Origin: Rhodospirillales bacterium CG15_BIG_FIL_POST_REV_8_21_14_020_66_15
Lineage (GTDB): Bacteria > Pseudomonadota > Alphaproteobacteria > Rhodospirillales > Casp-alpha2
NCBI GenBank assembly: GCA_002781745.1
Contig: PFFW01000147.1
Span: 1-53,116, forward strand
Reading direction: 5' to 3'
Length of the DNA: 53,116 bases
This document shows positions 42,738-53,116 of the stretch, in pieces (positions within the stretch are counted from its first letter, which is position 1; every line of letters begins with the position of its first letter). Both the position numbers and the translations under genes were made by a program. Below the pieces are notes generated by a model. The model saw nothing but the letters and a program-made list of their open reading frames with translations. It was not told the origin of the DNA and searched no databases.

Positions 42738-42875
42738 CTTTCTCTGTGCCCTCTGTGGAATCTCCGTGGGCTCTGTGTCCAATTACTCAGGCGATCCAGG
42801 CACGAGCCGTTCCAGGAACGCCTTGCTAATGGGTCACAGAGAGCACGGAGGAGGCACAGAGATCACGGAGCAGGT
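42738..42875. repeat. Imperfect inverted repeat with CTCTGTG units
   Basis: The left part (about 42738-42780) contains repeated TCTCTGTGCC and CTCTGTGG strings. The right part (about 42832-42875) contains their complements CACAGAGA and GGCACAGAGA. Outer matching is imperfect with indels. This family of GTG/CAC-rich intergenic repeats resembles the element at 4735-4880. No gene in 42723-42978. Confidence 0.55.
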
Positions 42876-42978
42876 TTGATTTCGGTCAAGCCTGCCTTCG
42901 CCGGAACGAAACGACGGCATCGCGTAGGCAGACCCGGCGATGACGGCATTCTCTCATTTCCACCTTCTTCTCACCGTC

Positions 42979-43407
42979 TCAGCGGTTTCCGTCCTTGACC
43001 GTCTCCGGCACGCGCGACGGCTTGGTCAGGACGAACCAGGCGCCGTAGCCCATGACCGCCGCCGCAAGGGCGACCAGATAGGGCGGCACGGAGACGATGA
43101 AAGTGATGTAAAGCAGGCTGGCCGACATCGCCGCGCAGGCGATGAACTTGGCCGAGGCCGGGATGACGCGGTGACGTTCCCATTGCCGCAGCGGCGGGCC
43201 GAATATGCGGTGGTGGAACAGCCACGCATGGAACCGTTCGCTGGAGCGGGCGAAGCACCACAGCGCGATCAGCATGAACGGCGTCGTCGGCAGCACGGGC
43301 AACACGACACCGACCACCCCCAGGCCGACGAACGTCCAGCCGAGAACGATCAGCACGCCTTTCCTGGTGGTCCCGGTCAACCGCTCATTCCTCAGCATCT
43401 TCCGCAA
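42979..43407 (-). CDS. YbaN/DUF454 family inner-membrane protein
   Basis: 142 residues with three to four membrane segments and the DUF454 signature LGWTFVGLGVVGVVLPVLPTTPFMLIALWCFARSSERFHAWLFHH. Function unknown, although YbaN-like genes are linked to haem or priB loci in enterics. Divergent from the multi-PAS kinase gene. Confidence 0.85.
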   Translation of the reverse strand: MRKMLRNERLTGTTRKGVLIVLGWTFVGLGVVGVVLPVLPTTPFMLIALWCFARSSERFHAWLFHHRIFGPPLRQWERHRVIPASAKFIACAAMSASLLYITFIVSVPPYLVALAAAVMGYGAWFVLTKPSRVPETVKDGNR

Positions 43408-43490
43408 CGAACGAATATTACCAATGGGTTAGGTGATTTCGCCCGGCAAGAGTATTACTGTTGCACGATTCCGGGCGGAGTAGAATTCGG

Positions 43491-45773
43491 ATGAAGGGAC
43501 GGGAACTCGGGGTGGCTCCTCTGGCGGAAGCGGCGGACAGCGCGCTGCTGGCCGGTCTCGACCATCTGGACCAGGGGGTGATCGTCATCGGTCCCGACCT
43601 CCTGGTTCGCGCCGGCAATAGAATTCTGACGGAAATCTACGGCTTCCCCAAGGGCTTCATCCGCGCAGGCACGCCGATGGCCGATGTCTTCCGGTTCCTG
43701 GCCGATCGCGGGGATTACGGCCCGGGCGATCCCGCCGTCCTCGTCGACGAGCTTCTGAACGGCATCCGCATGGGTCGGCGCAGCAACGCCGAACTGCGGC
43801 TGGGCACCGGCCGGATCGTCGAGGTCCGGCGCACGCCCCTGCCCGACGGCGGCATGATCGCCGTCACCACGGACGTCACCGAGCGGCACGAGGCGGCGGA
43901 GGTGCTGCGCCAGAGCGAGCAGCGGTTCCGCGACATCGCCGAGATCGCCTCGGACTGGTTCTGGGAAATGGATGCCGACCTGCGCTTTTCCTATTTCTCG
44001 GACCGCAACCGGGAGATCCTGGGTTTCGACATGGCCGAAATCATCGGCAAGCGGCGCACGGAGGTGACGCCCGAAAACGTCGACGGGGAAAAATGGCGGG
44101 CCCATCTGGACGACCTGGAAAACCGCCGGCCGTTCCGGGATTTCCGCTACGACATCCACCCTCCGGGCGCCGAGGTCCGCCATATCTCCATCAGCGGCAC
44201 GCCGGTCTTCGGGACCGACGGCCGGTTCCTGGGCTATCGCGGCGTCGGTCGCGACCTGACGCGCGAGAACGCCGCGGAAACGGCGCTGAAGAAAAGCGTC
44301 TCGGTCCTTCAGGCGACCCTGAACGCCACCGCCGACGGCATTCTGGTCGTCGATCTGGACCGCCGCGCCATCCAGGCGTTCAATCAGCGATTCATCGACT
44401 TGTTCGACGTGCCCGAGGACCTGATCGCCGAACGGGACGGCTGGAAACTGCGCGACTGGATCGCCGGCCTCGCCCAGGAACCGGAGGCGTTCTTTGCCGA
44501 CGTGGAACGCCTGTACGCCGAACCGGACAAGGAATTCCACACCGTCCTGAGGTTGAAGGACGGACGCATCATCGAGCGCTATTCGCGCGCCCAATACCTG
44601 GGGAACGAGATCATCGGCCGCGTCATCAGCTTTCGCGACGTCACCGAGCAGACCCGCACGGCCGAGGAACTGCAGTCCCAGAAGACCCTCCTGGAAACCG
44701 TGTTCCGCGACGTTCCGGACGCCATGGTGCTGGTCGACGCCGAACGCCGCATCCGCCTGATCAATCCGGCGTTCACCCGGGTCTTCGGCCACACCCAGGA
44801 CCAAGTCGAAGGCCGGCTGACGAAAATCCTCTATGCGGACCCGGGCGACTATGAACACCAGGGCTGCACCCGTTACAACATGACAGCGGCGGAACATCTC
44901 GAACCCGTCATCGTCTCCTACCGCCGCAAGTCGGGAGACGTCTTTCCGGGCGAGACCGTGGGCTCGCCCCTGAAGGACCCACAGGAAACGACCATCGGTT
45001 TCGTCTGCGTCATCCGCGACGTCGGCGCGCGCCTGAAGGCGGAGCAGGAACGCCTGGAGGCCCTGGAGCTGGCCGAGGAGGCCAACCGCGCCAAGTCCGC
45101 CTTCCTGGCCAACGTGAGTCACGACCTGCGCACGCCCTTGAACGCCGTCCTGGGGTTCGCCGAGATCATCATGCAGCAGCTTCTGGGGCCCGTCGGCCAC
45201 CCCAAATACATCGAATACGCCGAGGACATCCGCGACAGCGGCACCTACCTGCTGGACCTCGTCAACGACCTCCTGGACATCTCCACCATCGAGGCCGGAC
45301 AGCGCGCCATCCGGCCCGAGCCCGTCAGCCTGGGCCCGTTGTTCGAGGAATGCGTCAAGGCGGCGACCGCGCGCGCGGCCAAGGGCGCCGCCGTCACGGT
45401 CGACATGGAGCCGTTGCTGCCGCCGCTCCGCGTCGACCGCCGGGCCCTGAAGCAGGTCGTCCTGAACCTGTTGTCCAATGCCCTGAAGTTCACGCCCGAG
45501 GCCGGGCGCATCGTCATCACCGCGCGCCGCGACGGGGACAGCACGGTCATCGCCGTCGCCGACACGGGCAAGGGCATTCCCAAGGAAAACCTGAAGCGCA
45601 TCACGCGCGCCTTCGAGCGGGGGCAGAGCAGCACCTATGCCACGGCCGACGGCACGGGCCTGGGCCTGGCCATCGCGCGGGCGCTCGTGGAAATGCACGG
45701 CGGCGAACTGACCATCGAAAGCGAGGTCGGCAAGGGCACCGAGGTTTCCTTCTTCATCCCGGACAGGCCCTGA
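43491..45773 (+). CDS. Soluble multi-PAS sensor histidine kinase
   Basis: 760 residues without membrane spans. Four PAS-like domains occur at about residues 20-120, 140-265, 270-390 and 395-520 (LDQGVIVIGPDLLVRAGN, SDWFWEMDADLRFSYFS, TADGILVVDLDRRAIQAFN, PDAMVLVDAERRIRLINPAF). HisKA follows with phosphoacceptor His in ANVSHDLRTPLNAV (~545), then HATPase with LSNALKF, DTGKGIP and GTGLGLAI. No receiver or cognate regulator is adjacent. The ligand cannot be inferred. ATG 43491 was chosen over an upstream TTG. Confidence 0.9.
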   Translation: MKGRELGVAPLAEAADSALLAGLDHLDQGVIVIGPDLLVRAGNRILTEIYGFPKGFIRAGTPMADVFRFLADRGDYGPGDPAVLVDELLNGIRMGRRSNAELRLGTGRIVEVRRTPLPDGGMIAVTTDVTERHEAAEVLRQSEQRFRDIAEIASDWFWEMDADLRFSYFSDRNREILGFDMAEIIGKRRTEVTPENVDGEKWRAHLDDLENRRPFRDFRYDIHPPGAEVRHISISGTPVFGTDGRFLGYRGVGRDLTRENAAETALKKSVSVLQATLNATADGILVVDLDRRAIQAFNQRFIDLFDVPEDLIAERDGWKLRDWIAGLAQEPEAFFADVERLYAEPDKEFHTVLRLKDGRIIERYSRAQYLGNEIIGRVISFRDVTEQTRTAEELQSQKTLLETVFRDVPDAMVLVDAERRIRLINPAFTRVFGHTQDQVEGRLTKILYADPGDYEHQGCTRYNMTAAEHLEPVIVSYRRKSGDVFPGETVGSPLKDPQETTIGFVCVIRDVGARLKAEQERLEALELAEEANRAKSAFLANVSHDLRTPLNAVLGFAEIIMQQLLGPVGHPKYIEYAEDIRDSGTYLLDLVNDLLDISTIEAGQRAIRPEPVSLGPLFEECVKAATARAAKGAAVTVDMEPLLPPLRVDRRALKQVVLNLLSNALKFTPEAGRIVITARRDGDSTVIAVADTGKGIPKENLKRITRAFERGQSSTYATADGTGLGLAIARALVEMHGGELTIESEVGKGTEVSFFIPDRP

Positions 45774-45857
45774 CCGCAGCCATATCCCTTGGCGCGGCGC
45801 CGTTTTTTTGGCAGAACACGGGGCGGCGCCCTCATCTGAACCGGAGCACCTCCATTA

Positions 45858-47549
<1,692 letters not shown>

Positions 47550-47552
47550 GGA

Positions 47553-48233
47553 ATGATGAAACGCAAGGCGCACTGGTATTTCGACTACATCTCGCCCTAT
47601 GCCTATCTGCAGTTCCACCAGATGGACCGCTTTCGCGAGCGGCTCGACATCGCGCTGGAACCGGTGCTGTTCGCGGGCCTGTTGAACGCCTGGGGGCAGC
47701 TCGGCCCGGCGGAAATCCCGCAGAAGCGCCTCGCGACCTACAAGTTCTGCACCTGGCAGGCGCAGCGCACGGGCCTGCCGTTCCGCACGCCGCCCAGGCA
47801 TCCCTACAACCCGCTCGCGACCCTGCGCCTGACCCTGGCGCGGGGATCGGACGCGAGCGACATCGAGACCATCTTCGACGCCATCTGGGGCCGCGGCCTC
47901 GACATCGCCGATGCCGAGGTGTTCGACGAGGTCACGGCCGCGCTCGGCCCGGCGCGCGGTCCGGTGCTGGACGAACCCGCCGCCAAGCAGGCGCTCAAGG
48001 CCAACACGGACGCCGCCGTGGCCAAGGGGGTCTACGGCGTGCCGACCTTCGCCGTCGCGGACGACGCCGCAGAGAACGGCTGGCGCCTGTTCTGGGGCTT
48101 CGACGCGGGGGACTGGCTGCTCGACTGGCTGGACAACCCCGACATGTTCGACACCCCGGCCATGCAGGCCGCCGACGACTGCCGGGTCGGCGCGCGCCGC
48201 CGCCGGCCCGAGGAAAAGACCGACCAAGCCTGA
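47553..48233 (+). CDS. DsbA-family 2-hydroxychromene-2-carboxylate isomerase-like protein
   Basis: 226 residues. HWYFDYISPYAYLQFHQM at the N-terminus and GVYGVPTFAV (cis-Pro loop) near residue 168 mark the thioredoxin-fold HCCA isomerase/DsbA family. The catalytic position is SPYAY rather than CxxC, so it is isomerase or glutathione-transferase-like and not an oxidoreductase. Starts 3 nt after glnS; a second ATG follows immediately. Confidence 0.87.
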   Translation: MMKRKAHWYFDYISPYAYLQFHQMDRFRERLDIALEPVLFAGLLNAWGQLGPAEIPQKRLATYKFCTWQAQRTGLPFRTPPRHPYNPLATLRLTLARGSDASDIETIFDAIWGRGLDIADAEVFDEVTAALGPARGPVLDEPAAKQALKANTDAAVAKGVYGVPTFAVADDAAENGWRLFWGFDAGDWLLDWLDNPDMFDTPAMQAADDCRVGARRRRPEEKTDQA

Positions 48234-48260
48234 ACCGCCAACGAATAAGGACCATCCGCC

Positions 48261-48848
48261 ATGCGCCGCCTGCCCGCCGTCACTCAGGACTCCATGACCC
48301 CCGAACAGCGCGACCTGTTCGGCAAGATCACCTCGGGCCCGCGCTCCAAGGGTCGCAACGCCATGGACTTCATTGACCGGGACGGCGGCCTCATCGGGCC
48401 GTTCAACGCCTACCTCTACACGCCCGGGATCGGCGATGCGGCGCAGACCCTGGCGGGCCGCCTGCGCTTCGAATCGTCGCTGCCGGGCGACCTGCGCGAG
48501 ATCGCCATCATGGCCGTGGGCCAGCATTGGCAGGCCGATTACGAATTCTACGCCCATGCCAAGGTGGCGCGGAACGAGGGCGTCGACGAGGACACCATCG
48601 AGGCCGTGCGCCAGGGCCGGGCGCCCAAGGATCCCAGGCACGCCGCCATCGCCGCCTTCGTGTGGGAAATGCTGGCCGAGCGCAAGGTGTCCGACGCCGC
48701 CTACGCCGCCGCGCACGCCATCCTGGGCGACCAGGGCATGGTCGAATTGGTCCTGCTGGCCGGCTGCTACTGCATGGTCTCGGCCAACCTGAACGTGTTC
48801 CGCCCGCCGTTCCCGGACGGCGTGGACCGCCCGTTCGGCTCCGTCTGA
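48261..48848 (+). CDS. Carboxymuconolactone decarboxylase-family protein
   Basis: 195 residues with the CMD/AhpD fold pattern LRFESSLPGDLREIAIMAVGQHWQADYEFYAHAKVARNEGVDEDTIEAVRQG. The family includes decarboxylases and AhpD-like peroxidase partners. There is no CxxC at the usual AhpD place, so alkylhydroperoxidase activity is unlikely. It lies 27 nt after the isomerase-like gene and is probably co-transcribed. Confidence 0.85.
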   Translation: MRRLPAVTQDSMTPEQRDLFGKITSGPRSKGRNAMDFIDRDGGLIGPFNAYLYTPGIGDAAQTLAGRLRFESSLPGDLREIAIMAVGQHWQADYEFYAHAKVARNEGVDEDTIEAVRQGRAPKDPRHAAIAAFVWEMLAERKVSDAAYAAAHAILGDQGMVELVLLAGCYCMVSANLNVFRPPFPDGVDRPFGSV

Positions 48849-48912
48849 CCCTATTTCCGCCGCATTGCCCGATGATATAAGGGCGCTTCTCATCCCGAGC
48901 CCGGAGGCCAGC

Positions 48913-49767
48913 ATGTCCCGCATCGTTTACGTCAACGGCGATTACGTTCCCGAGGAAGAGGCCAGGGTCTCGGTGTTCGACCGCGGCTTCCTGTTCGCCG
49001 ACGGGGTCTACGAGGTGTCGTCCGTTTTGGACGGCAAGCTGGTCGACAACGCCGGGCACCTGGCGCGGCTGGAGCGCTCCCTGAGGGAGCTGAAAATGGC
49101 CGCCCCCTGCGCCAACGACCAGATCACGGCGATCCAGAAGGAGCTGATCGCGCGCAACGACCTTTCAGAAGGCGTGGTCTACCTGCAGATCACCCGGGGT
49201 GCGGCCGACCGCGACTTCAACTTCCCCAAGGACGCCACGCCGTCGCTGGTCATGTTCACCCAGGAAAAGACCATCCTGAACAACCCGTCGGCGACCAAGG
49301 GCCTCACCGTCGTCACCCTGCCCGACATCCGCTGGCACCGGCGCGACATCAAGACCGTGCAACTGCTCGCCTCCTCCCTCGCCAAGCAGACGGCGAAGGA
49401 CCAGGGCGCGGACGACGCCTGGCTGGTCGAGGACGGCTTCGTCACCGAAGGCACCTCCAACAACGCCTTCATCGTCACCGACGACGGCAAGATCGTGACC
49501 CGCCAGCTGTCCAACGACATCCTGCACGGCATCACCCGCCGGGCGGTGCTGAAATGCGCCGAAGCGGCGGGGCTGACCTTGATAGAGCGGCCGTTCACGC
49601 CCGACGAGGCCTATGAGGCGCGCGAGGCCTTCTCGACCAGCGCCTCGGCCTTCGTCATGCCGGTGGTGAAGATCGACGGCCGCATCCTGGGCAACGGCGT
49701 GCCCGGCCCGGTGACCCAGAAGCTGCGCGAGCTTTACATCGCCGAAGCCAAGGCGACGGCGGTGTGA
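48913..49767 (+). CDS. dat: D-amino-acid aminotransferase (class IV)
   Basis: 284 residues, fold-type IV PLP enzyme: FDRGFLFADGVYEV at residues ~22-35, PLP lysine in RDIKTVQLLASSLAKQ (~145) and phosphate-binding EGTSNNAFIV (~180). The pattern is closest to D-alanine/D-amino-acid transaminase, with branched-chain transaminase or aminodeoxychorismate lyase less likely. GGAGG precedes ATG 48913. Confidence 0.85.
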   Translation: MSRIVYVNGDYVPEEEARVSVFDRGFLFADGVYEVSSVLDGKLVDNAGHLARLERSLRELKMAAPCANDQITAIQKELIARNDLSEGVVYLQITRGAADRDFNFPKDATPSLVMFTQEKTILNNPSATKGLTVVTLPDIRWHRRDIKTVQLLASSLAKQTAKDQGADDAWLVEDGFVTEGTSNNAFIVTDDGKIVTRQLSNDILHGITRRAVLKCAEAAGLTLIERPFTPDEAYEAREAFSTSASAFVMPVVKIDGRILGNGVPGPVTQKLRELYIAEAKATAV

Positions 49768-49918
49768 CGGGACAGGCCGCCCCGGTCAACCCGCCGGGCG
49801 CCGGGCGACAGGCGCCCGATACACGGGATATATAGCCCGATCTCGCCGGGATGGCGGCCCTTGGAGCATGATGCGGAAGGCCCGGCGTCGGCTGCCCGGT
49901 TGATTCGCCCGGGGCAGC

Positions 49919-49930
49919 ATTGTATACAAT
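49919..49930. promoter_or_regulatory. ATTGTATACAAT palindrome upstream of TauD-like gene
   Basis: 12-bp perfect palindrome ending 46 nt before the dioxygenase start. Its core is identical to the 10-bp site upstream of coxS. It is of the type bound by GntR/FCD repressors. No GntR gene is in the window. Confidence 0.55.
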
Positions 49931-49976
49931 CCACGCGTTCAACCTCCTGTTCGCCGGGCTGCCCGAGGAGCATTCA

Positions 49977-51059
49977 ATGAGCCTTCCCGACGTCGACAGT
50001 CCCGCCGCCTGGCGGGTTTCCGAGATCGAAAACGACCGCGGCTGGGTTTTCCGCCTGGACGACGCGGAACGCAGCCGATTGTCGGCCGCCGCCAAGGCGC
50101 TGTATGACCCGGACCGCCCGCTGTTCGACTACCGGCGCGACGAGGCCGACCTGGGCCCGGCCGTGGAGACCCTGGCCGCCGCCATGAAGGAGGCCCACTT
50201 CGGGCGCGGCATCGCCCTGGTCAAGGGCCTGCCCCGCGACGGCATGGGCGAGAAGGAATTCGAACTTCTGAACTGGCTGATCGGCCTTCACTTCGGGGTT
50301 GCCCGGCCCCAGGGCATCAAGTCGCAGTACATTTCGGAGGTCCGCGCCGCGGGCCATACCTACCGCGCCGCCAACGGACGCGGCTACAACTCCAACGCCG
50401 GGCTGGACTTCCACACCGACGGCTGCGACCTGGTGACCCTCGCCTGCTACAACAAGGCCAAGGCGGGCGGCCAGAGCATGATCTCAAGCAGCGTCACCGC
50501 CTGGCAGCGGCTCAAGGCGGAGCGCCCCGACCTGGCCGAAATCGCCCTGCAGGACTTCCATTTCTCGCGCAACCAGGAACAGGCGCCCGACGAGGCGCCC
50601 TACTATCCCCAGCCGCTCTACGACGTCGCCGACGGCCGCCTGTTCGGAAAGTGGAACCGCAACCGGGTGCGCACCGCCCAGGACATCGAGGGCGTGCCGC
50701 CATTGACGGCCGATCAGCGCGAATGCACGGACCTGCTGGACGAGATCCTGCGCCGCCCGGACGTGATGTTCACGATGTGGCTGGAGCCCGGCGACCTGCA
50801 GATCATGAACAACCACGTGATGCTGCATTCGCGCACCCAGTTCGAGGACCACGAGGAACAGGACAAGAAGCGCATCCTCTACCGCCTGTGGCTGGCGCCG
50901 CCCGATTCCGTCCTGCTGCCGGAAAGCTGGGGCGACTATTTCCGCTCCATCGGGCCGGGAACCGTACGCGGCGGCATCCGCGGCCATCATCACGATGCCG
51001 CCTGCCGCGCCTTCGAACTGCGCCAGGCCGCCGACCTGGGCATGCCGCCGCCGGCCTGA
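49977..51059 (+). CDS. TauD/TfdA-family Fe(II)/2-oxoglutarate dioxygenase
   Basis: 360 residues. The iron-binding HxD is at His146-Thr-Asp148 (LDFHTDGCD), with the distal His at about 280 or 284 (NNHVMLHSR) followed by the 2-oxoglutarate Arg in ILYRLWL. It lacks the N-terminal zinc domain of gamma-butyrobetaine hydroxylase, but the layout is like that clade's catalytic domain. The substrate is unknown; the upstream TTGTATACAA dyad suggests a catabolic, GntR-controlled role. ATG 49977 was chosen over an earlier non-ATG start. Confidence 0.85.
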   Translation: MSLPDVDSPAAWRVSEIENDRGWVFRLDDAERSRLSAAAKALYDPDRPLFDYRRDEADLGPAVETLAAAMKEAHFGRGIALVKGLPRDGMGEKEFELLNWLIGLHFGVARPQGIKSQYISEVRAAGHTYRAANGRGYNSNAGLDFHTDGCDLVTLACYNKAKAGGQSMISSSVTAWQRLKAERPDLAEIALQDFHFSRNQEQAPDEAPYYPQPLYDVADGRLFGKWNRNRVRTAQDIEGVPPLTADQRECTDLLDEILRRPDVMFTMWLEPGDLQIMNNHVMLHSRTQFEDHEEQDKKRILYRLWLAPPDSVLLPESWGDYFRSIGPGTVRGGIRGHHHDAACRAFELRQAADLGMPPPA

Positions 51060-51069
51060 CCGGCCCGCG

Positions 51070-51846
51070 TCACATGGCGGCGGGCCGGGCGAAGGCCCCG
51101 CCTTCGACGACCGTCTGCGCCTCGCGAAGTTCCCGCAGCAGGTCGTCCGCGGCGGCATCGCCGTCCGCGGCTTCGCCCCAATGGTCGAAATGGACGAGTT
51201 CGTCGACCGGCAAACGCGGCCGCCAACCGGCTTTTTGAAGTTCGGGCTTTTCATGAAACCGGGAGACGTGCCCCAGGCAGAGATAGGCGACGGGCACGAC
51301 ACGCCGGGGGATGCCCAGGACCTTTTTCAGCGCCTTCTGGTCGAAGATGCTGACCCATCCGACGCCGAGCCCTTCGGCTCTCGCCGCCAGCCACAGGTTC
51401 TGCACGGCGCAGACGCTGCTGTAGACGTCCATGGCCTTGATATGGGTCCGGCCGACGACCACCGGGCCGGCGCGGTCCTTGTCGCAGGTCACGCAGATGT
51501 TCACCGGCGCTTCGAGGATGCCCTCGAGCTTCAGCCCCCGGTAGGTCTCTCGTGCCGGGCCCTCGAACATCTCGGCGGCTTCCCCGTGGGCTTTTTCGAA
51601 CAAGGCATGAACCCGGCGCTTGACGTCGGCGGAGCGGATGACGGTGAAACTCCAGGGCTGCATGAACCCGACCGACGGCGCGTAATGGGCGGCCGTCAGA
51701 ACCCGGGCGAGCATGTCGTTGGAAACCGGGGTCGGCAAGAACTCGGCCCGCGTATCGCGGCGGTTGTAGAGCGCCTCGTAGAGGGCGCGGCGTTCGTCGT
51801 CGGAAAATCGGTGATCGTTCAGTGGCGCATGCGCAGTGTTTTCCAT
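51070..51846 (-). CDS. bluB: 5,6-dimethylbenzimidazole synthase
   Basis: 258 residues of the flavin-destructase BluB family: YNRRDTRAEFLPTPV, HYAPSVGFMQPWSFTVI and EGLGVGWVSIFDQKALKKVLGIP. BluB converts reduced FMN into DMB, the lower ligand of cobalamin. AAGGGG lies 8 nt before ATG 51846. A cobalamin riboswitch lies just upstream on the same strand, so expression should fall when B12 is abundant. Confidence 0.93.
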   Translation of the reverse strand: MENTAHAPLNDHRFSDDERRALYEALYNRRDTRAEFLPTPVSNDMLARVLTAAHYAPSVGFMQPWSFTVIRSADVKRRVHALFEKAHGEAAEMFEGPARETYRGLKLEGILEAPVNICVTCDKDRAGPVVVGRTHIKAMDVYSSVCAVQNLWLAARAEGLGVGWVSIFDQKALKKVLGIPRRVVPVAYLCLGHVSRFHEKPELQKAGWRPRLPVDELVHFDHWGEAADGDAAADDLLRELREAQTVVEGGAFARPAAM

Positions 51847-51906
51847 TTCAGTCCCCTTCATGGAAAGCATCCACCGCGGTCGGCCTTCCGCGGTTTTCCG
51901 GTCTTC

Positions 51907-52078
51907 AGGCCGGTCTTCTGACTCAGGTTCATCCCGCCCGGACGCCTTCCCGGAGCTTCCTCCAGTGGCGTTCCGTCCCGGCGGTCCCCAATACAGCGTT
52001 GGGCACGTGGCGGATTCTCACCGCCTTCCCGATTCTCCCCGGCCGGACGACCTCCTTCCGGGGCACCTGAAGACTATG
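51907..52078 (-). ncRNA. Cobalamin riboswitch controlling bluB
   Basis: In minus-strand sense, conserved blocks appear in order: GGTGCCCCGGAAGGAGG, GGGAGAATCGGGAAG, GGTGAGAATCCGCC, GCCACTG, GGGAAGGC, and the B12 box GAGTCAGAAGACCGGCC near 51907-51923. The bluB start is about 60 nt beyond the box. The 100 bases between this element and the upstream oxidoreductase stop hold no gene and probably the promoter. Confidence 0.95.
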
Positions 52079-52180
52079 ATGGCGGTGCCCGATCAACCGT
52101 CGCGCACCGCGACGAACCATAGAGTCCATCGACGGCGCGGGCAAGTCGCCCGCGACCGGCCGTTATCCTTTTTGCCGGTC

Positions 52181-53116
52181 TCAACCGTCGGCCTCCATCG
52201 CCGCCAGTTCGCCGAGCGTGACCGGCTTGACCGGCGGGCGCGGACGCAGGAAGCCGACGCGCGCCACCAGGGTTTCGCGTTCCCGGGCGATGATCTCCGA
52301 GACGGTCAGCGCGCACATCCGCCCCTGGCACGGCCCCATGCCGGCGCGGCAGAAGGCCTTCAACTGGTTCGGGCCCTGGCAGCCGAGGCGCACGCAACGC
52401 CGCACCTCGCCCGCCGTCACCTCCTCGCAGCGGCAGACCACCGTGTCGTCGTCCGGCGGGATGCGCAAGGCGTCGGGCGGGCGGTAGAGCGTTTCCAGGA
52501 ACGGGCGCAGGCGCCGCTCGGCCGTCACCGCGCGCAGGTGCGCGCCGCTCAGGGTGTTGCGCTCGCCCTCCGAGATGATCCCCAGGTCCGCCAGCACGGC
52601 GAGGGCCGCGAGCCGCCCCTGGTGCTCCGCCGCCTCCGCGCCCTCGATCCCGCCGCCGTCGCCGGCGATGCGGATGCCGGGCACGCTGGTCCGCAGACCG
52701 TCGCCGACTTCGGGCCGCCAGCACAGCTGCGACATGTCCCAGCGGTGGGCGCAGCCGGCGGCGAGCGCCAGTTGCGTGTTGGGCACCACGCCCTGATGCA
52801 GCAGCAGGTGTTCCGTCTCCAGTACCGTTCGCCGCCCCCGGCCGCGGGCGAAGGTGACGGAGCGCAGCCGGCTGTCGCCGCGCGCCTGGATCGCCGTGAC
52901 GCCGCGATGGATGGGCACGCCGGCGCGGCGGATCTCGCCCAGCCAGCCGAGTCCCTTGCGCAGAAGGTCCAGGCGGTCGAAGGCGGCGGACAGGTGCCGG
53001 AGAGCGCGCAGGCGGTTGCCCGCGGGCGTACAGTCGAGAATCGCAAGCGGCTTCACCCCCGCCCGGACGTACTGCGCGGCGGCGAGGTAGAGCAGCGGCC
53101 CCAGGCCCGCGAACAC
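52181..53116 (-). CDS. FAD-dependent oxidoreductase with C-terminal [2Fe-2S] domain, partial
   Basis: 311 residues visible; the gene runs off the window end, so its N-terminus is missing. A pyridine-nucleotide-disulfide-type flavoprotein core is followed by a GIRIAGDGGGIEGAEAAEHQGRLAAL FAD motif and a BFD-like iron-sulfur domain (CRCEEVTAGEVRRCVRLGC...CRAGMGPCQGRMC). This is the layout of opine/octopine oxidase or hydrogen-cyanide-synthase HcnB-like subunits, which work with a FAD-dependent DadA-like partner. The first visible GTG is internal, not a start. Confidence 0.85.
   Translation of the reverse strand: MFAGLGPLLYLAAAQYVRAGVKPLAILDCTPAGNRLRALRHLSAAFDRLDLLRKGLGWLGEIRRAGVPIHRGVTAIQARGDSRLRSVTFARGRGRRTVLETEHLLLHQGVVPNTQLALAAGCAHRWDMSQLCWRPEVGDGLRTSVPGIRIAGDGGGIEGAEAAEHQGRLAALAVLADLGIISEGERNTLSGAHLRAVTAERRLRPFLETLYRPPDALRIPPDDDTVVCRCEEVTAGEVRRCVRLGCQGPNQLKAFCRAGMGPCQGRMCALTVSEIIARERETLVARVGFLRPRPPVKPVTLGELAAMEADG

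Noticed and set aside
45791-45809. GGCGC-G-GCGCC followed by seven T as a terminator after the PAS kinase gene
   Set aside because: The loop would be a single base. Unpairing to a feasible loop leaves a very short stem, so termination is doubtful despite the T-run.

Overview
The window is GC-rich DNA with dense genes and strong G/C third-position bias. Several genes are typical of Alphaproteobacteria: a Usg-like protein, DUF1491, DUF1488, an ScfR-type regulator, a phasin and a full ccoNOQP-ccoGHIS cluster. A glutaminyl-tRNA synthetase is also present, which only some alphaproteobacteria have. I infer a free-living, respiratory, motile, PHA-accumulating member of Rhodospirillales or a close relative. 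The genus cannot be named from this sequence.

Layout. 1-3.7 kb is an accessory stretch of small minus-strand genes: a serine peptidase, DUF1488, several short hypotheticals, a lysine/arginine-rich small protein, a relBE-type toxin-antitoxin pair and a decayed partial copy of the toxin. 3.7-7.5 kb is a tungstate (or molybdate) ABC transporter in the order tupB-tupC-tupA, with a convergent HTH plus periplasmic-binding-like regulator and two 21-bp dyads at the tupB promoter. 7.8 kb holds a 26-residue membrane protein gene with its own strong terminator. 8.0-13.3 kb is a sensory block: ScfR-type regulator, symporter-histidine kinase of CrbS type, small membrane protein and single-domain receiver. 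13.4-16.4 kb is an OPT transporter followed by a low-GC orphan gene and a second, diverged copy of the OPT 3' end. 16.4-20.1 kb holds usg, an alpha/beta hydrolase, a lipoprotein, a 2-hydroxyacid dehydrogenase and a phasin with a dyad at its promoter.

20.2-29.2 kb encodes cbb3 cytochrome oxidase and its assembly genes behind an FNR-type box, followed by a Crp/Fnr regulator without the FNR cysteine cluster. 29.2-33 kb has a periplasmic DsrE-like protein, a methyltransferase, and an aerotaxis-type PAS protein with a separate soluble chemotaxis transducer, also preceded by an FNR-type box. 33-41 kb is a form II CoxL-type molybdenum hydroxylase (coxSML), divergent from mocA, coxG, xdhC, sufS and sufU, which look like its maturation set. 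41-53.1 kb is mostly housekeeping or isolated genes: DoxX, DUF1491, a Mla-type ATPase, YbaN, a multi-PAS kinase, glnS, a DsbA-like isomerase, a CMD protein, a class IV aminotransferase, a TauD-like dioxygenase, and bluB under a cobalamin riboswitch. The window ends inside a flavoprotein oxidoreductase gene.

The most unusual points are the low-GC orphan between two OPT 3' ends, the HisKA-like insertion in the ScfR regulator, the shared FNR-type boxes linking cbb3 oxidase to the PAS/MCP pair, the TTGTATACAA operator shared by coxSML and the dioxygenase gene, the cysteine-desulfurase/XdhC arrangement, the paired tup dyads and the tiny membrane protein gene. I saw no rRNA, tRNA, CRISPR array or recognisable transposase.
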